Origin: Bacteroidales bacterium UBA2559 | GTDB taxonomy: Bacteria > Bacteroidota > Bacteroidia > Bacteroidales > Bacteroidaceae | Direction of reading: 5' to 3' | DNA length: 15,116 bases | Assembly (NCBI GenBank): GCA_002340405.1 | Contig: DDLZ01000089.1 | Location: 48,309-63,424 of the forward strand | In this document: positions 6,558 to 14,122 of the stretch, piece after piece | Layout: the number at the start of each line of letters is the position of its first letter | Position numbering within the stretch: the stretch's first letter is position 1 | Notes under the pieces: generated by a model | The model's input: the letters and a program-made list of their open reading frames with translations, nothing else | What the model was told of the DNA's origin: nothing | Database searches by the model: none | Program-made: the position numbers and the translations under genes

Positions 6558-7357
6558 TGGTTAAGATAAAATGGCACAGATCGGACAGCATAGGCTCCAC
6601 AAACAGCTATTTGCGTGAGTTGAATGGCGGTGATCCCGGTTTTGATTTTGAAGTGGCAGTGGCCGATTTCCAGACTGCCGGACGTGGACAGCAGGGCAAC
6701 AAATGGGAGTCGCAGGCAGGCAAGAATCTGCTTTTCAGCATTTTGGCACACCCTACAAATATTAAGGCGAGTGAGCAGTTTCTCATATCGGAGGCCATAG
6801 CTCTGGCCGTACTGGATAGTGTGACGCAGGTTGTGGAGCCGGGACTCGCCGGAGATTTTTCGGTAAAATGGCCGAACGATATATACTGGAAGGATTACAA
6901 GATAGCCGGGATCCTGATAGAGAACACACTACAGGGAAACCTAATATTGGACAGTGTGGTTGGGGTAGGCCTGAACGTGAATCAGGAACTATTCTTAAGT
7001 GATGCTCCAAACCCCATGTCGCTCAAGAATATTACCGGTCAGGATTTTGACCGCAACCGTCTGCTGGAAGATATAGTGAATCGTTTCATAGGTTATATGG
7101 AGATGGTATCGGATGCGGATACAGCATCGGATGTAGATGTGTCATCTGATTTGGGGAAGGAGAGTGTGGAACGTCTTTATCACAGCCGTCTTTACCGGCG
7201 CGAGGGATGGTACAGGTTCCGTGACGCTGCCGGATGTTTTGAGGCCCGGATAGAGGGTGTACGAACCAATGGCCTGTTGCTGCTGGAGACCCGATCGGGT
7301 GAACAGAGAGCATATGAATTTAAGCAGGTGCAGTTTATTCTGCCGGAAAAAGAGTAA
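6557..7357 (+). CDS. birA: Biotin--[acetyl-CoA-carboxylase] ligase, no DNA-binding domain
   Basis: Biotin protein ligase activates biotin with ATP to biotinyl-AMP and attaches it to the lysine of biotin carboxyl carrier proteins. The 266-residue product has the catalytic marks GSTN at 13-16, GRGQQGNKW at 42-50, KWPNDIYW at 104-111 with KIAGIL at 115-120, and GVGLNVN at 136-142. A small SH3-like C-terminal domain follows from about 215. There is no N-terminal helix-turn-helix, so this is a class I ligase that should not repress bio genes as E. coli BirA does. Residues about 185-202 hold an Asp/Ser-rich stretch (DADTASDVDVSSD) that looks like an insertion before LYHSRLYRREGW. The ATG at 6557 overlaps the yraN stop (TGATG); a GTG one codon upstream (6554) is possible. 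Confidence 0.93.
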   Translation: MVKIKWHRSDSIGSTNSYLRELNGGDPGFDFEVAVADFQTAGRGQQGNKWESQAGKNLLFSILAHPTNIKASEQFLISEAIALAVLDSVTQVVEPGLAGDFSVKWPNDIYWKDYKIAGILIENTLQGNLILDSVVGVGLNVNQELFLSDAPNPMSLKNITGQDFDRNRLLEDIVNRFIGYMEMVSDADTASDVDVSSDLGKESVERLYHSRLYRREGWYRFRDAAGCFEARIEGVRTNGLLLLETRSGEQRAYEFKQVQFILPEKE

Positions 7358-7385
7358 ATTCGCACAAATAATAAAAATATAGAGT

Positions 7386-8096
7386 ATGGTCAGATTCAAG
7401 AGAATATTGCTCAAGCTGAGTGGCGAGAGCCTGATGGGAGAACAGGGTCACGGTATTGACGAGAAGCGTCTTGACGAGTATGCGCGGCAGATAAAGGAGG
7501 TCCATGACCTGGGTGTAGAGATAGGCATTGTGATTGGTGGCGGTAATATTTTTCGCGGTTTGAAAGGTACCGGCCGGGGATTCGACCGTGTCAAGGGTGA
7601 CCAGATGGGTATGCTTGCCACTGTAATTAACGGTTTGGCGCTCAGCTCTGCTCTGAGTTCAATCGACTGTCCAAGTATTGTGCTTACCGCCATACGTATG
7701 GAACCAATAGGCGAGTTTTACTGCAAGTGGAAAGCCATAGAGGCTATGAAGCAGGGTAAGGTGGTCATATTGGTGGGCGGCACAGGCAATCCCTACTTTA
7801 CTACCGATACCGGATCGTCTCTGCGCGGCATAGAGCTGGAGGTCGATGTCATGCTCAAGGGCACCCGTGTGGACGGAGTCTATACCGCCGATCCCGAGAA
7901 GGATCCCACAGCTGTCAAGTATGAAGAGATTACGTTCGATGAGGTCTATAATAATAATATTAAGGTGATAGATCTGACTGCTATCACTATGTGTAGAGAT
8001 AACAACCTGCCTGTCTATGTGTTTAATATGGATAAGGTGGGGAATCTTCGCAAAATTATTGACGGCGAACCTATCGGTACATTGATTCATAAGTAA
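7386..8096 (+). CDS. pyrH: UMP kinase
   Basis: PyrH phosphorylates UMP to UDP with ATP and is the essential bacterial UMP kinase of the amino acid kinase fold, a hexamer usually activated by GTP and inhibited by UTP. The 236-residue product has family length. Marks are RILLKLSGESL at 6-16, IVIGGGNIFRG at 48-58, GDQMGMLATVINGLAL at 71-86, GGTGNPYFTTDT at 131-142 and DGVYTADPEKDP at 163-174. It starts 28 bases after birA with no promoter in between, so it likely closes the yraN-birA-pyrH operon, which ends at a strong terminator about 70 bases after the stop. The common tsf-pyrH-frr order is broken here: frr lies upstream, separated by four genes. Confidence 0.97.
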   Translation: MVRFKRILLKLSGESLMGEQGHGIDEKRLDEYARQIKEVHDLGVEIGIVIGGGNIFRGLKGTGRGFDRVKGDQMGMLATVINGLALSSALSSIDCPSIVLTAIRMEPIGEFYCKWKAIEAMKQGKVVILVGGTGNPYFTTDTGSSLRGIELEVDVMLKGTRVDGVYTADPEKDPTAVKYEEITFDEVYNNNIKVIDLTAITMCRDNNLPVYVFNMDKVGNLRKIIDGEPIGTLIHK

Positions 8097-8167
8097 TATA
8101 GACAGCTTTTGGTCTGAAAGCAGATAGTTAAAGAGTCGGTTTTGGATGATTCTCTGCTTCATGGTAT

Positions 8168-8206
8168 AAAAAAAAGGAATGGGTGCGTCGCATCTATTCC
8201 TTTTTT
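8168..8206. terminator. Bidirectional intrinsic terminator between pyrH and DUF4834 gene
   Basis: A run of eight A (8168-8175), GGAAT, then GGGTG-CGTCG-CATCT, ATTCC and six T (8201-8206) forms a stem of about ten core base pairs (two G-U) around a five-base loop, extended by A-T pairing. It has a U-run on the 3' side in both directions. It serves pyrH on the plus strand and, on the minus strand, the psd-pssA-DUF4834 operon, whose final stop codon (8194-8196) lies inside the stem. Confidence 0.85.
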
Positions 8207-8439
8207 ATCTCTTCGAAATCAACGTACTCGCCATCGGATTCGGAAAAGATTTTTTTTCTGGGACGGGGTCTTTTGCGTATGGTCTGGCGGCCTTCGGTCC
8301 TTCTCTTTTTTCTGTCACCTCTTTTGAATATGCCTACTATGGCTGACAGGAAAGTTGCAAGCAGGTCTCTTGCAAATGTCAGTACGGCCAGCAATACGAA
8401 CAGAAGTATGAATATAATAGTGAGAGTGGCTATTATCAT
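8194..8439 (-). CDS. DUF4834 family small membrane protein
   Basis: An 81-residue protein with one N-terminal membrane segment (residues about 2-22, IIATLTIIFILLFVLLAVLTF). A second hydrophobic stretch follows (LLATFLSAIVGIF, 26-38), then a strongly basic part (KRGDRKKRRTEGRQTIRKRPRPRKK). It ends in an acidic tail, GEYVDFEEIKKE. The tail and layout match DUF4834, a Bacteroidota family of unknown function. It is the last gene after psd and pssA, 46 bases behind pssA, so it may work at the membrane where phosphatidylserine and phosphatidylethanolamine are made. That is inference from position. The basic segment could bind acidic lipid or nucleic acid. The gene stops inside a bidirectional terminator. 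Confidence 0.82.
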   Translation of the reverse strand: MIIATLTIIFILLFVLLAVLTFARDLLATFLSAIVGIFKRGDRKKRRTEGRQTIRKRPRPRKKIFSESDGEYVDFEEIKKE

Positions 8440-8485
8440 AGGATCTCTTTTTTAGACTTATAAGCAAAAAAACTGCCAAATCGGT

Positions 8486-9178
8486 TTATTGGTGACCTTT
8501 TGTCAGGATTGATAGGATAATGTACCAGCATATGACTGCCGACAGCCCCTCTTCCCATAACAGCAGAAGAATTACCAACGACACGATAAGGAAAATATAT
8601 CTTATTTTGTTATCGGCCCATTTCAGATTTTTGAATTTAAGCGAGAACATGGGTACCTCACTTACCATAAGCAGTGCGAATATTATCACCAGGCCTCCTA
8701 TAATCCAGGGTGCACCGGCTGTTCCGGAGAGGTTCATCTGGAACAAGCCGCACCAAAACAGTGCGTTGGCAGGTACGGCAAGACCCAGAAAAGATGTGTC
8801 CTGTCGCCTGTCTGTATTGAACTTGGCAAGTCTGAGTGCGGCAAACACCACCAACATCAGAGCTATGTAGGGATAGTAGGATGCAAATATCGCATTGGGA
8901 TATGAGAATCCTCTTAGGGTCATCAAACAGAGCAGGGCGGGCGCCAGTCCGAAAGTAACCATGTCGGCAAGTGAGTCAAGCTCTTTTCCTATAGGTGAAT
9001 GGACATTTAGCAGGCGTGCCGACAGTCCATCTAAAAAGTCGAACAGTGCACCTGCAGCGACCCACAGAAGGGTATGCCATGCATCGGCGTTCGATGCTGA
9101 TATTACAGCCATGCAGCCCGATATCAGGTTGCAGCATGTCAGAGTATTGGGGATGTGTTTTATGATACTTTTTGCCAT
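8486..9178 (-). CDS. pssA: CDP-diacylglycerol--serine O-phosphatidyltransferase
   Basis: PssA makes phosphatidylserine and CMP from CDP-diacylglycerol and L-serine in the inner membrane, the step before phosphatidylethanolamine. The 230-residue product has the complete CDP-alcohol phosphotransferase signature D50-G51-x2-A54-R55-x8-G64-x3-D68-x3-D72. Several membrane segments are visible (about 33-48, 78-90, 103-117, 137-150, 158-172, 194-208 and 212-226). This is the integral-membrane type, not the phospholipase D-like E. coli type. I chose the ATG at 9178 (MAKSIIKHIPNTLT), which lies 2 bases after the psd stop. The longer reading would start inside psd and lacks family similarity. The operon order is psd, pssA, DUF4834. 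Confidence 0.95.
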   Translation of the reverse strand: MAKSIIKHIPNTLTCCNLISGCMAVISASNADAWHTLLWVAAGALFDFLDGLSARLLNVHSPIGKELDSLADMVTFGLAPALLCLMTLRGFSYPNAIFASYYPYIALMLVVFAALRLAKFNTDRRQDTSFLGLAVPANALFWCGLFQMNLSGTAGAPWIIGGLVIIFALLMVSEVPMFSLKFKNLKWADNKIRYIFLIVSLVILLLLWEEGLSAVICWYIILSILTKGHQ

Positions 9179-9180
9179 TA

Positions 9181-9867
9181 TTATGCGAGTTTTGCCAAGA
9201 TGGTTATATTCCCGGTCACTTTTTGGTTCATCTTGACACAAATCAGACTGTCAACGGGAAGATAAATGTCAACTCTGGAGCCGAATTTTATAAATCCCAT
9301 ATGACGGTCAATGCTGCTTTTGTCGCCGGGTTTGCAATAGGTTACAATCCGGCGGGCCAATGCACCGGCTATCTGCCGTATCATGACCTCGTTCCCTTCG
9401 GGTGTTTCAATGACAACCATTGAGCGTTCATTTTCGGTGCTCGCTTTAGGTTTGAAAGCAGCATGGAAATTACCATTATGATGTTTTACGACCCTGACAG
9501 TCCCATTGACGGGAAACCAGTTGGCATGTACACTATAAATGCTCATGAATATGGAGATTACCATTCTGCGGTCTTTAAAATAGTCCGGTTCATCAACCTC
9601 TTCAATGGCTACGACTGTTCCATCGGCTGGCGAGACCACTACCTTTTCAGTATCTTCACCGGGAAAACTGCGTTGAGGATTCCTGAAAAAATAGAGCAGA
9701 AAACCTATTAGAAATAATGATAAGACGAGAGCAGCGATTGACCACCATCCGTATGCCGAAGTCAGTAACAAAACAAGGTTCAAGATAACCAGGATTGCTG
9801 AAACCAGAACAAGGGCCCGTCTGCCTTCTCGATTGATACAGATTCTTTTTCTACTATTCTCTGTCAT
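9181..9867 (-). CDS. psd: Phosphatidylserine decarboxylase proenzyme
   Basis: Psd decarboxylates phosphatidylserine to phosphatidylethanolamine. The 228-residue product is of the short (type A) class. It has an N-terminal membrane hairpin (about 18-36 and 41-61), FFRNPQRSFP at 60-69, SPADGTVVAIE at 79-89 and the conserved SIYSVHANWFPVNG near 109-122. The self-cleavage site is F195-G196-S197 in KFGSRVD. Cleavage between G196 and S197 should give a beta chain and a 32-residue alpha chain with the pyruvoyl group made from S197. The ATG at 9867 is the right start: the open frame continues upstream into the promoter region and antisense to dnaE without family similarity. It is first in the operon, with pssA 2 bases downstream. 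Confidence 0.95.
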   Translation of the reverse strand: MTENSRKRICINREGRRALVLVSAILVILNLVLLLTSAYGWWSIAALVLSLFLIGFLLYFFRNPQRSFPGEDTEKVVVSPADGTVVAIEEVDEPDYFKDRRMVISIFMSIYSVHANWFPVNGTVRVVKHHNGNFHAAFKPKASTENERSMVVIETPEGNEVMIRQIAGALARRIVTYCKPGDKSSIDRHMGFIKFGSRVDIYLPVDSLICVKMNQKVTGNITILAKLA

Positions 9868-9894
9868 TTTGCGGACTGATTTTGTTACAAAAGG

Positions 9895-9925
9895 CAAAGA
9901 TACATTTTTTATATAAAGGTAAGAA
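9895..9925 (-). promoter_or_regulatory. Promoter of psd-pssA-DUF4834
   Basis: On the minus strand TTTC (9922-9925, three of four bases of the -33 TTTG) is followed after about 20 bases by TATCTTTG (9895-9902), a perfect -7 element, 27 bases before the psd ATG. It is back to back with the dnaE promoter candidates in a 207-base divergent region. Confidence 0.6.
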
Positions 9926-9945
9926 ACTGTTGGAATTTGTTTACG

Positions 9946-10021
9946 TAAATTTGTAACCAGTTCTGAAGAATATGGGCACGGCATGGCTGTTGTTGAAAAC
10001 TTTTTGAGCATAATACTATTG
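9946..10021 (+). promoter_or_regulatory. Promoter region of dnaE (two candidate -7 elements)
   Basis: Two candidates are seen. TAAATTTG at 9946-9953 is a perfect -7 match but lacks a well-spaced -33. TACTATTG at 10014-10021 has one mismatch but has TTG (9992-9994) 19 bases upstream. The first gives a leader of about 115 bases, the second about 47. I cannot tell which is used; both could be. Confidence 0.4.
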
Positions 10022-10074
10022 CAAATGCCGCCAAACGGGAGTAATTTTAGAGACTTTTTCGATATCCACCGAGT

Positions 10075-13000
10075 ATGCAGGAATTTGTTCATCTCCACGT
10101 TCATACGCAGTATTCGCTGCTTGACGGCCAGACAAACATAAAGAAAATGGTCGATAAGGCGGTAGCAGACGGTATGCCCGGCGTGGCCGTAACGGACCAT
10201 GGCAACATGATGGGTATCAAGGAGTTTAAAAACTATTGTGACAAAAAGAATGAAGAGCTGAAGCATCAGGGCAAGTATATCAAACCTATTATAGGCTGTG
10301 AGGTCTATGTGGCTCCCCGACGTAAGGAACAGCGCGATAGCAGAGAGCTTGACGGAGCGAACTATCACCTTATCCTTTTGGCAAAGAATAAAACGGGCTA
10401 TCATAATCTTATAAAGATAGTCTCCCGGGCATGGACCGATGGTTTCTATTCGCATCCGCGTACCGACAAGTATGATTTGGAGAAGTATCGCGAGGGTCTT
10501 ATATGCAGCTCGGCCTGTCTGGGAGGGGAGCTTCCCAAGCTGATAACGGCAGGTCGTTTAGACGAGGCTGAAGAGGTGGTGCAGTGGTTCCATGGTCTGT
10601 TTGGCGACGACTATTATCTGGAGCTGCAGCGGCATAAGGCTACAGTACTTAATGCTAACCATGAGGTCTATCAGTTGCAGATGAACGTGAACGCTCATCT
10701 CAAAGAGATGTCCCGTAAGTTCGGTATCAAGACTATCTGCACCAACGATGTCCATTTTCTGGATGAAGAGAATGCCGATGCACACGAACTGCTTATCTGT
10801 CTCTCTACGGGACGTACTTTAGACGATCCCAACCTTATGCGTTATTCCAAACAGGAGTGGTTTAAGACCACCGAAGAGATGAACCTTCTGTTTGAAGATG
10901 AGCCCGATGCTCTTGCCGGAACTGTCGAGATATATAATAAGGTGGAGGATTATTCTATAAATCATGCTCCCATCATGCCTAATTTTGCCATTCCCGAGGA
11001 GTTTGGGAATGAGCAGGAGTATCGTCGCCGATTTACCGAGGAGGATCTTTTCAAAGAGTTTACCTGTGATGAGTATGGCAATACTGTTTTATCAAAAGAG
11101 GATGCCGACAATAAGATAGAGAATCTGGGAGGTTATGACAAGCTGTACCGTATTAAGCTGGAGGCTGATTATTTGGCAGAGCTCGCCTTCCAGGGGGCTA
11201 AGAAACGTTATGGCGACCCGATTCCTGAGAATGTGAAGGAGCAACTGGTGTTTGAGCTGCATGTTATGAAGAATATGGGTTACCCGGGCTATTTTCTCAT
11301 TGTGCAGGACTTCATAAATGTTGCTCGTACGGAGTTGGATGTTTCGGTAGGCCCGGGTCGCGGTTCGGCAGCCGGTTCGATAGTCTCTTACTGTCTGGGA
11401 ATAACTCAGATTGATCCCATCAAGTATGATCTGCTGTTCGAACGTTTTCTCAATCCGGACCGCATATCAATGCCCGATATTGATGTGGATTTTGATGATG
11501 ACGGCCGTGGTCGCGTACTTCAGTGGGTAACGGAAAAATATGGACGCGACAAGGTGGCCAATATCATAACTTACGGTACTATGGCTGCCAAGATGGCCAT
11601 AAAGGATGTGGCCCGTGTGCTTAATGTGTCGCTTGATACGTCCAATGCACTCTGTAAGGCTATACCCGATCGTCTGCCTGACAAACCCGACGGCAAACAG
11701 CGTAAGATGAATCTGACCAATGTAATTGAATGTGTTCCTGAACTGCAACAGGCGGCTACATCGGAAGACGAACGCTTAAGAAAGACGATTCAGTTTGCCA
11801 GGATGCTCGAGGGCAACGTACGCGGAACGGGTGTACATGCTTGCGGTACGATAATATGCCGTGATGATATAACCGATTGGGTGCCGGTTTCGATAGCTAT
11901 TGATAAGGATACCAAGGAACGGCTGCTTGTAACTCAGTATGAGGGCAGCGTAATTGAGGAGACGGGTCTTGTCAAAATGGATTTTCTGGGTCTTAAGACA
12001 TTGTCAATTATTAAGGAAGCGGTGGAAAACGTAAAATCCAGTCTGGGAATAGCTGTTGACATAGAGAATATTCCACTTGACGATGAGAAGACTTTTCAGC
12101 TCTACTGTGACGGCCGCACTATAGGTACTTTCCAGTTTGAATCACCGGGTATGCAGAAATATCTGCAGGAGTTACAGCCGAATGTGTTTGAAGATCTGAT
12201 TGCAATGAGTGCTCTATATCGTCCGGGACCTATGGATTACATTCCTGATTTTATTGACCGTAAGCAGGGCCGCAAACCCATTGAATACGACATCCCCGTA
12301 ATGGAGAAATATCTTAAAGACACATACGGTATTACGGTATATCAGGAGCAGGTGATGCTGCTTTCACGTCTGTTGGCAAATTTCACGCGGGGCGAGAGCG
12401 ATACTCTGCGTAAGGCTATGGGTAAGAAGCTCAAGGATAAGCTGGACGAACTTAAACCCAAGTTCATAGAGGGCGGCAAGGCCAATGGATACGATCCTGC
12501 AGCACTTGAAAAGATATGGACGGACTGGGAAAAATTTGCTTCGTACGCTTTCAACAAATCACATGCGACATGCTACTCTTGGGTGGCTTATCAGACTGCC
12601 TATCTGAAGGCAAACTATCCGTCACAGTATATGGCCGCCGTACTCAGTCGCAGCAGTGACATAGCGGAAATAACCAAACTCATGGATGAATGCAGGGCTA
12701 TGGGGATAAATGTGCTTGGTCCCGATATAAATGAGAGCGCACCCCGTTTTGGCGTGAACTCCAAAGGTGACATACGGTTTGGAATGGCATCGGTCAAGGG
12801 GGTGGGCGAGAATGCTGTTGAAGCTATCGTAAGTGAGCGGGCTGCTAACGGTCCCTACGAGACTATTTTCGATTTTGTACAGAGAGTTAACCTGAGTGCC
12901 TGTAACCGCAAAAATATAGAGTGTCTGGCATTGGCAGGATCTTTTGACTGTTTCCCTGAGATCAGACGTGAACAGTTTATGCAGCCCTGCGGTAAGGACG

Positions 13001-13785
13001 AGACTTTTTCCGATGTGCTGGTACGATACGGTACAAAATACCAGCTCGACAGGCAGGAGAGCCGGTTTTCTCTTTTTGGCGATTTGGGTGAGGCTATTCA
13101 GATAGCTACGCCGTCAATACCCGATGCACCGGAATGGTCGGTGCTTGACAAACTTAACAAAGAGAAAGAGCTGATAGGCATATACCTGTCCGCTCATCCG
13201 TTAGATGAATACCGCGTTATTCTGGAGAATGTATGCAATGTCGGCATGGTCGGGCTTGAGGATAAGAGCGCACTTTTGAATAAGGAGCTGATTTTCGGCG
13301 GCGTGGTTGTCGGCGTACGCGAATCACGCGTAAGGAGGAACGGTATGCCCTGCGGCTTTACTGTTATAGAGGATTTTACCGGCTCCTCGGAGATAGCTCT
13401 GTTCGGCGAACCGTGGCTTAAGTGGTCTCATATGATGAAAGAGGATAATTACCTGTTTATTAAGGCCCAATGTGTACAGAACAGGTACAATCCCACAAGA
13501 ATTGATATGGTTATAAATTCAATTGAACTGCTTCAGGATATAAAGGATAATGTTCTGCAGAGTCTGAACATATCTATTCCGCTCTCTTCGGTCGATAAGG
13601 GTTTTGTCGGTGACCTGGACTCTTTGACCGATGTGCCGGGTAACACAATTCTGAAGTTTGAGATAACCGATCCGGCATCGGGCAATAAGGTTAATCTGAA
13701 ATCGTTAAAAAGAAAAATAACGGTTACCAATGAACTGGTCGGTTATTTGAAAGAGCGTGATGACATAATATTGACATTTAATTGA
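10075..13785 (+). CDS. dnaE: DNA polymerase III subunit alpha
   Basis: This is the catalytic subunit of the replicative polymerase. The 1236-residue product has an N-terminal PHP domain (1 to about 290) with FVHLHVHTQYSLLDG at 4-18, TDHG at 40-43 and TNDVHFL at 223-229. The polymerase core (about 395-860) has GPGRGSAAGSIVSYCLG at 426-442 and PDIDVDF at 467-473, holding two catalytic aspartates (D470, D472). VKMDFLGL follows with the third (D636), and YRPGPMDYIPDFIDRKQGR at 715-733. A helix-hairpin-helix lies near 900-920 (FGMASVKGVGENAVEAI). A C-terminal OB fold (about 1095-1175) and tail complete the protein. It is longer than E. coli DnaE (about 1160), with an acidic stretch near 310-360. 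It leads dnaE-trxA-acidic protein and is divergent from psd. Confidence 0.98.
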   Translation: MQEFVHLHVHTQYSLLDGQTNIKKMVDKAVADGMPGVAVTDHGNMMGIKEFKNYCDKKNEELKHQGKYIKPIIGCEVYVAPRRKEQRDSRELDGANYHLILLAKNKTGYHNLIKIVSRAWTDGFYSHPRTDKYDLEKYREGLICSSACLGGELPKLITAGRLDEAEEVVQWFHGLFGDDYYLELQRHKATVLNANHEVYQLQMNVNAHLKEMSRKFGIKTICTNDVHFLDEENADAHELLICLSTGRTLDDPNLMRYSKQEWFKTTEEMNLLFEDEPDALAGTVEIYNKVEDYSINHAPIMPNFAIPEEFGNEQEYRRRFTEEDLFKEFTCDEYGNTVLSKEDADNKIENLGGYDKLYRIKLEADYLAELAFQGAKKRYGDPIPENVKEQLVFELHVMKNMGYPGYFLIVQDFINVARTELDVSVGPGRGSAAGSIVSYCLGITQIDPIKYDLLFERFLNPDRISMPDIDVDFDDDGRGRVLQWVTEKYGRDKVANIITYGTMAAKMAIKDVARVLNVSLDTSNALCKAIPDRLPDKPDGKQRKMNLTNVIECVPELQQAATSEDERLRKTIQFARMLEGNVRGTGVHACGTIICRDDITDWVPVSIAIDKDTKERLLVTQYEGSVIEETGLVKMDFLGLKTLSIIKEAVENVKSSLGIAVDIENIPLDDEKTFQLYCDGRTIGTFQFESPGMQKYLQELQPNVFEDLIAMSALYRPGPMDYIPDFIDRKQGRKPIEYDIPVMEKYLKDTYGITVYQEQVMLLSRLLANFTRGESDTLRKAMGKKLKDKLDELKPKFIEGGKANGYDPAALEKIWTDWEKFASYAFNKSHATCYSWVAYQTAYLKANYPSQYMAAVLSRSSDIAEITKLMDECRAMGINVLGPDINESAPRFGVNSKGDIRFGMASVKGVGENAVEAIVSERAANGPYETIFDFVQRVNLSACNRKNIECLALAGSFDCFPEIRREQFMQPCGKDETFSDVLVRYGTKYQLDRQESRFSLFGDLGEAIQIATPSIPDAPEWSVLDKLNKEKELIGIYLSAHPLDEYRVILENVCNVGMVGLEDKSALLNKELIFGGVVVGVRESRVRRNGMPCGFTVIEDFTGSSEIALFGEPWLKWSHMMKEDNYLFIKAQCVQNRYNPTRIDMVINSIELLQDIKDNVLQSLNISIPLSSVDKGFVGDLDSLTDVPGNTILKFEITDPASGNKVNLKSLKRKITVTNELVGYLKERDDIILTFN

Positions 13786-13805
13786 CAACTTTAATAAAGA
13801 CATTT

Positions 13806-14120
13806 ATGGAACAAGAAATTACAGACGTTAATTTTGATGAGCTAATTGCACAGGGTAAGCCTGTGATGATTGATTTTTGGGCAGTCTGGTGTGGTCCCTG
13901 CAGAAGACTTGCCCCGATTATCGAAGAGCTTGCCGCCGAATATGACGGTAGGGCTATCATAGGTAAATGTGATATTGAGGAGAATAACACCTTGACCGCC
14001 AAGTTCGGTATAATGAACGTCCCTACTGTGATTTTCATCAAGAACGGCAAGGAGGTTGACCGAGTTGTAGGCGCTGCCGCCAAAAATGTATTGCAGGATA
14101 AACTTAACGCATTATTATAA
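13806..14120 (+). CDS. trxA: Thioredoxin
   Basis: A cytosolic protein disulfide reductase of 104 residues, the standard thioredoxin length, with no signal peptide. The active site WCGPC is at 28-32 (C29, C32), preceded by MIDFWAVW. The conserved cis-proline is P73 in NVPTV, and the C-terminal half has IFIKNGKEVDRVVGA. The ATG at 13806, 20 bases after the dnaE stop, gives the usual N-terminus. A TTG upstream (13782) overlaps the dnaE stop and only adds residues outside the fold. It follows dnaE and precedes a small acidic protein by 2 bases, all with no promoter between, so it is likely in the same operon. Electrons would come from thioredoxin reductase encoded elsewhere. Confidence 0.95.
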   Translation: MEQEITDVNFDELIAQGKPVMIDFWAVWCGPCRRLAPIIEELAAEYDGRAIIGKCDIEENNTLTAKFGIMNVPTVIFIKNGKEVDRVVGAAAKNVLQDKLNALL

Positions 14121-14122
14121 TT

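Noticed and set aside
9179..9241. Extra N-terminal residues on pssA
   Set aside because: These would lie inside the psd 3' end. The ATG at 9178 gives the normal PssA N-terminus, with 2 bases between the genes.
9868..10455. Long N-terminal extension of the psd reading frame
   Set aside because: The open frame runs through the divergent promoter region and antisense to dnaE. It has no similarity to Psd, and the normal family start is the ATG at 9867.
13782..13805. TTG start for trxA
   Set aside because: It overlaps the dnaE stop and adds residues outside the thioredoxin fold; the ATG at 13806 gives the standard 104-residue length.
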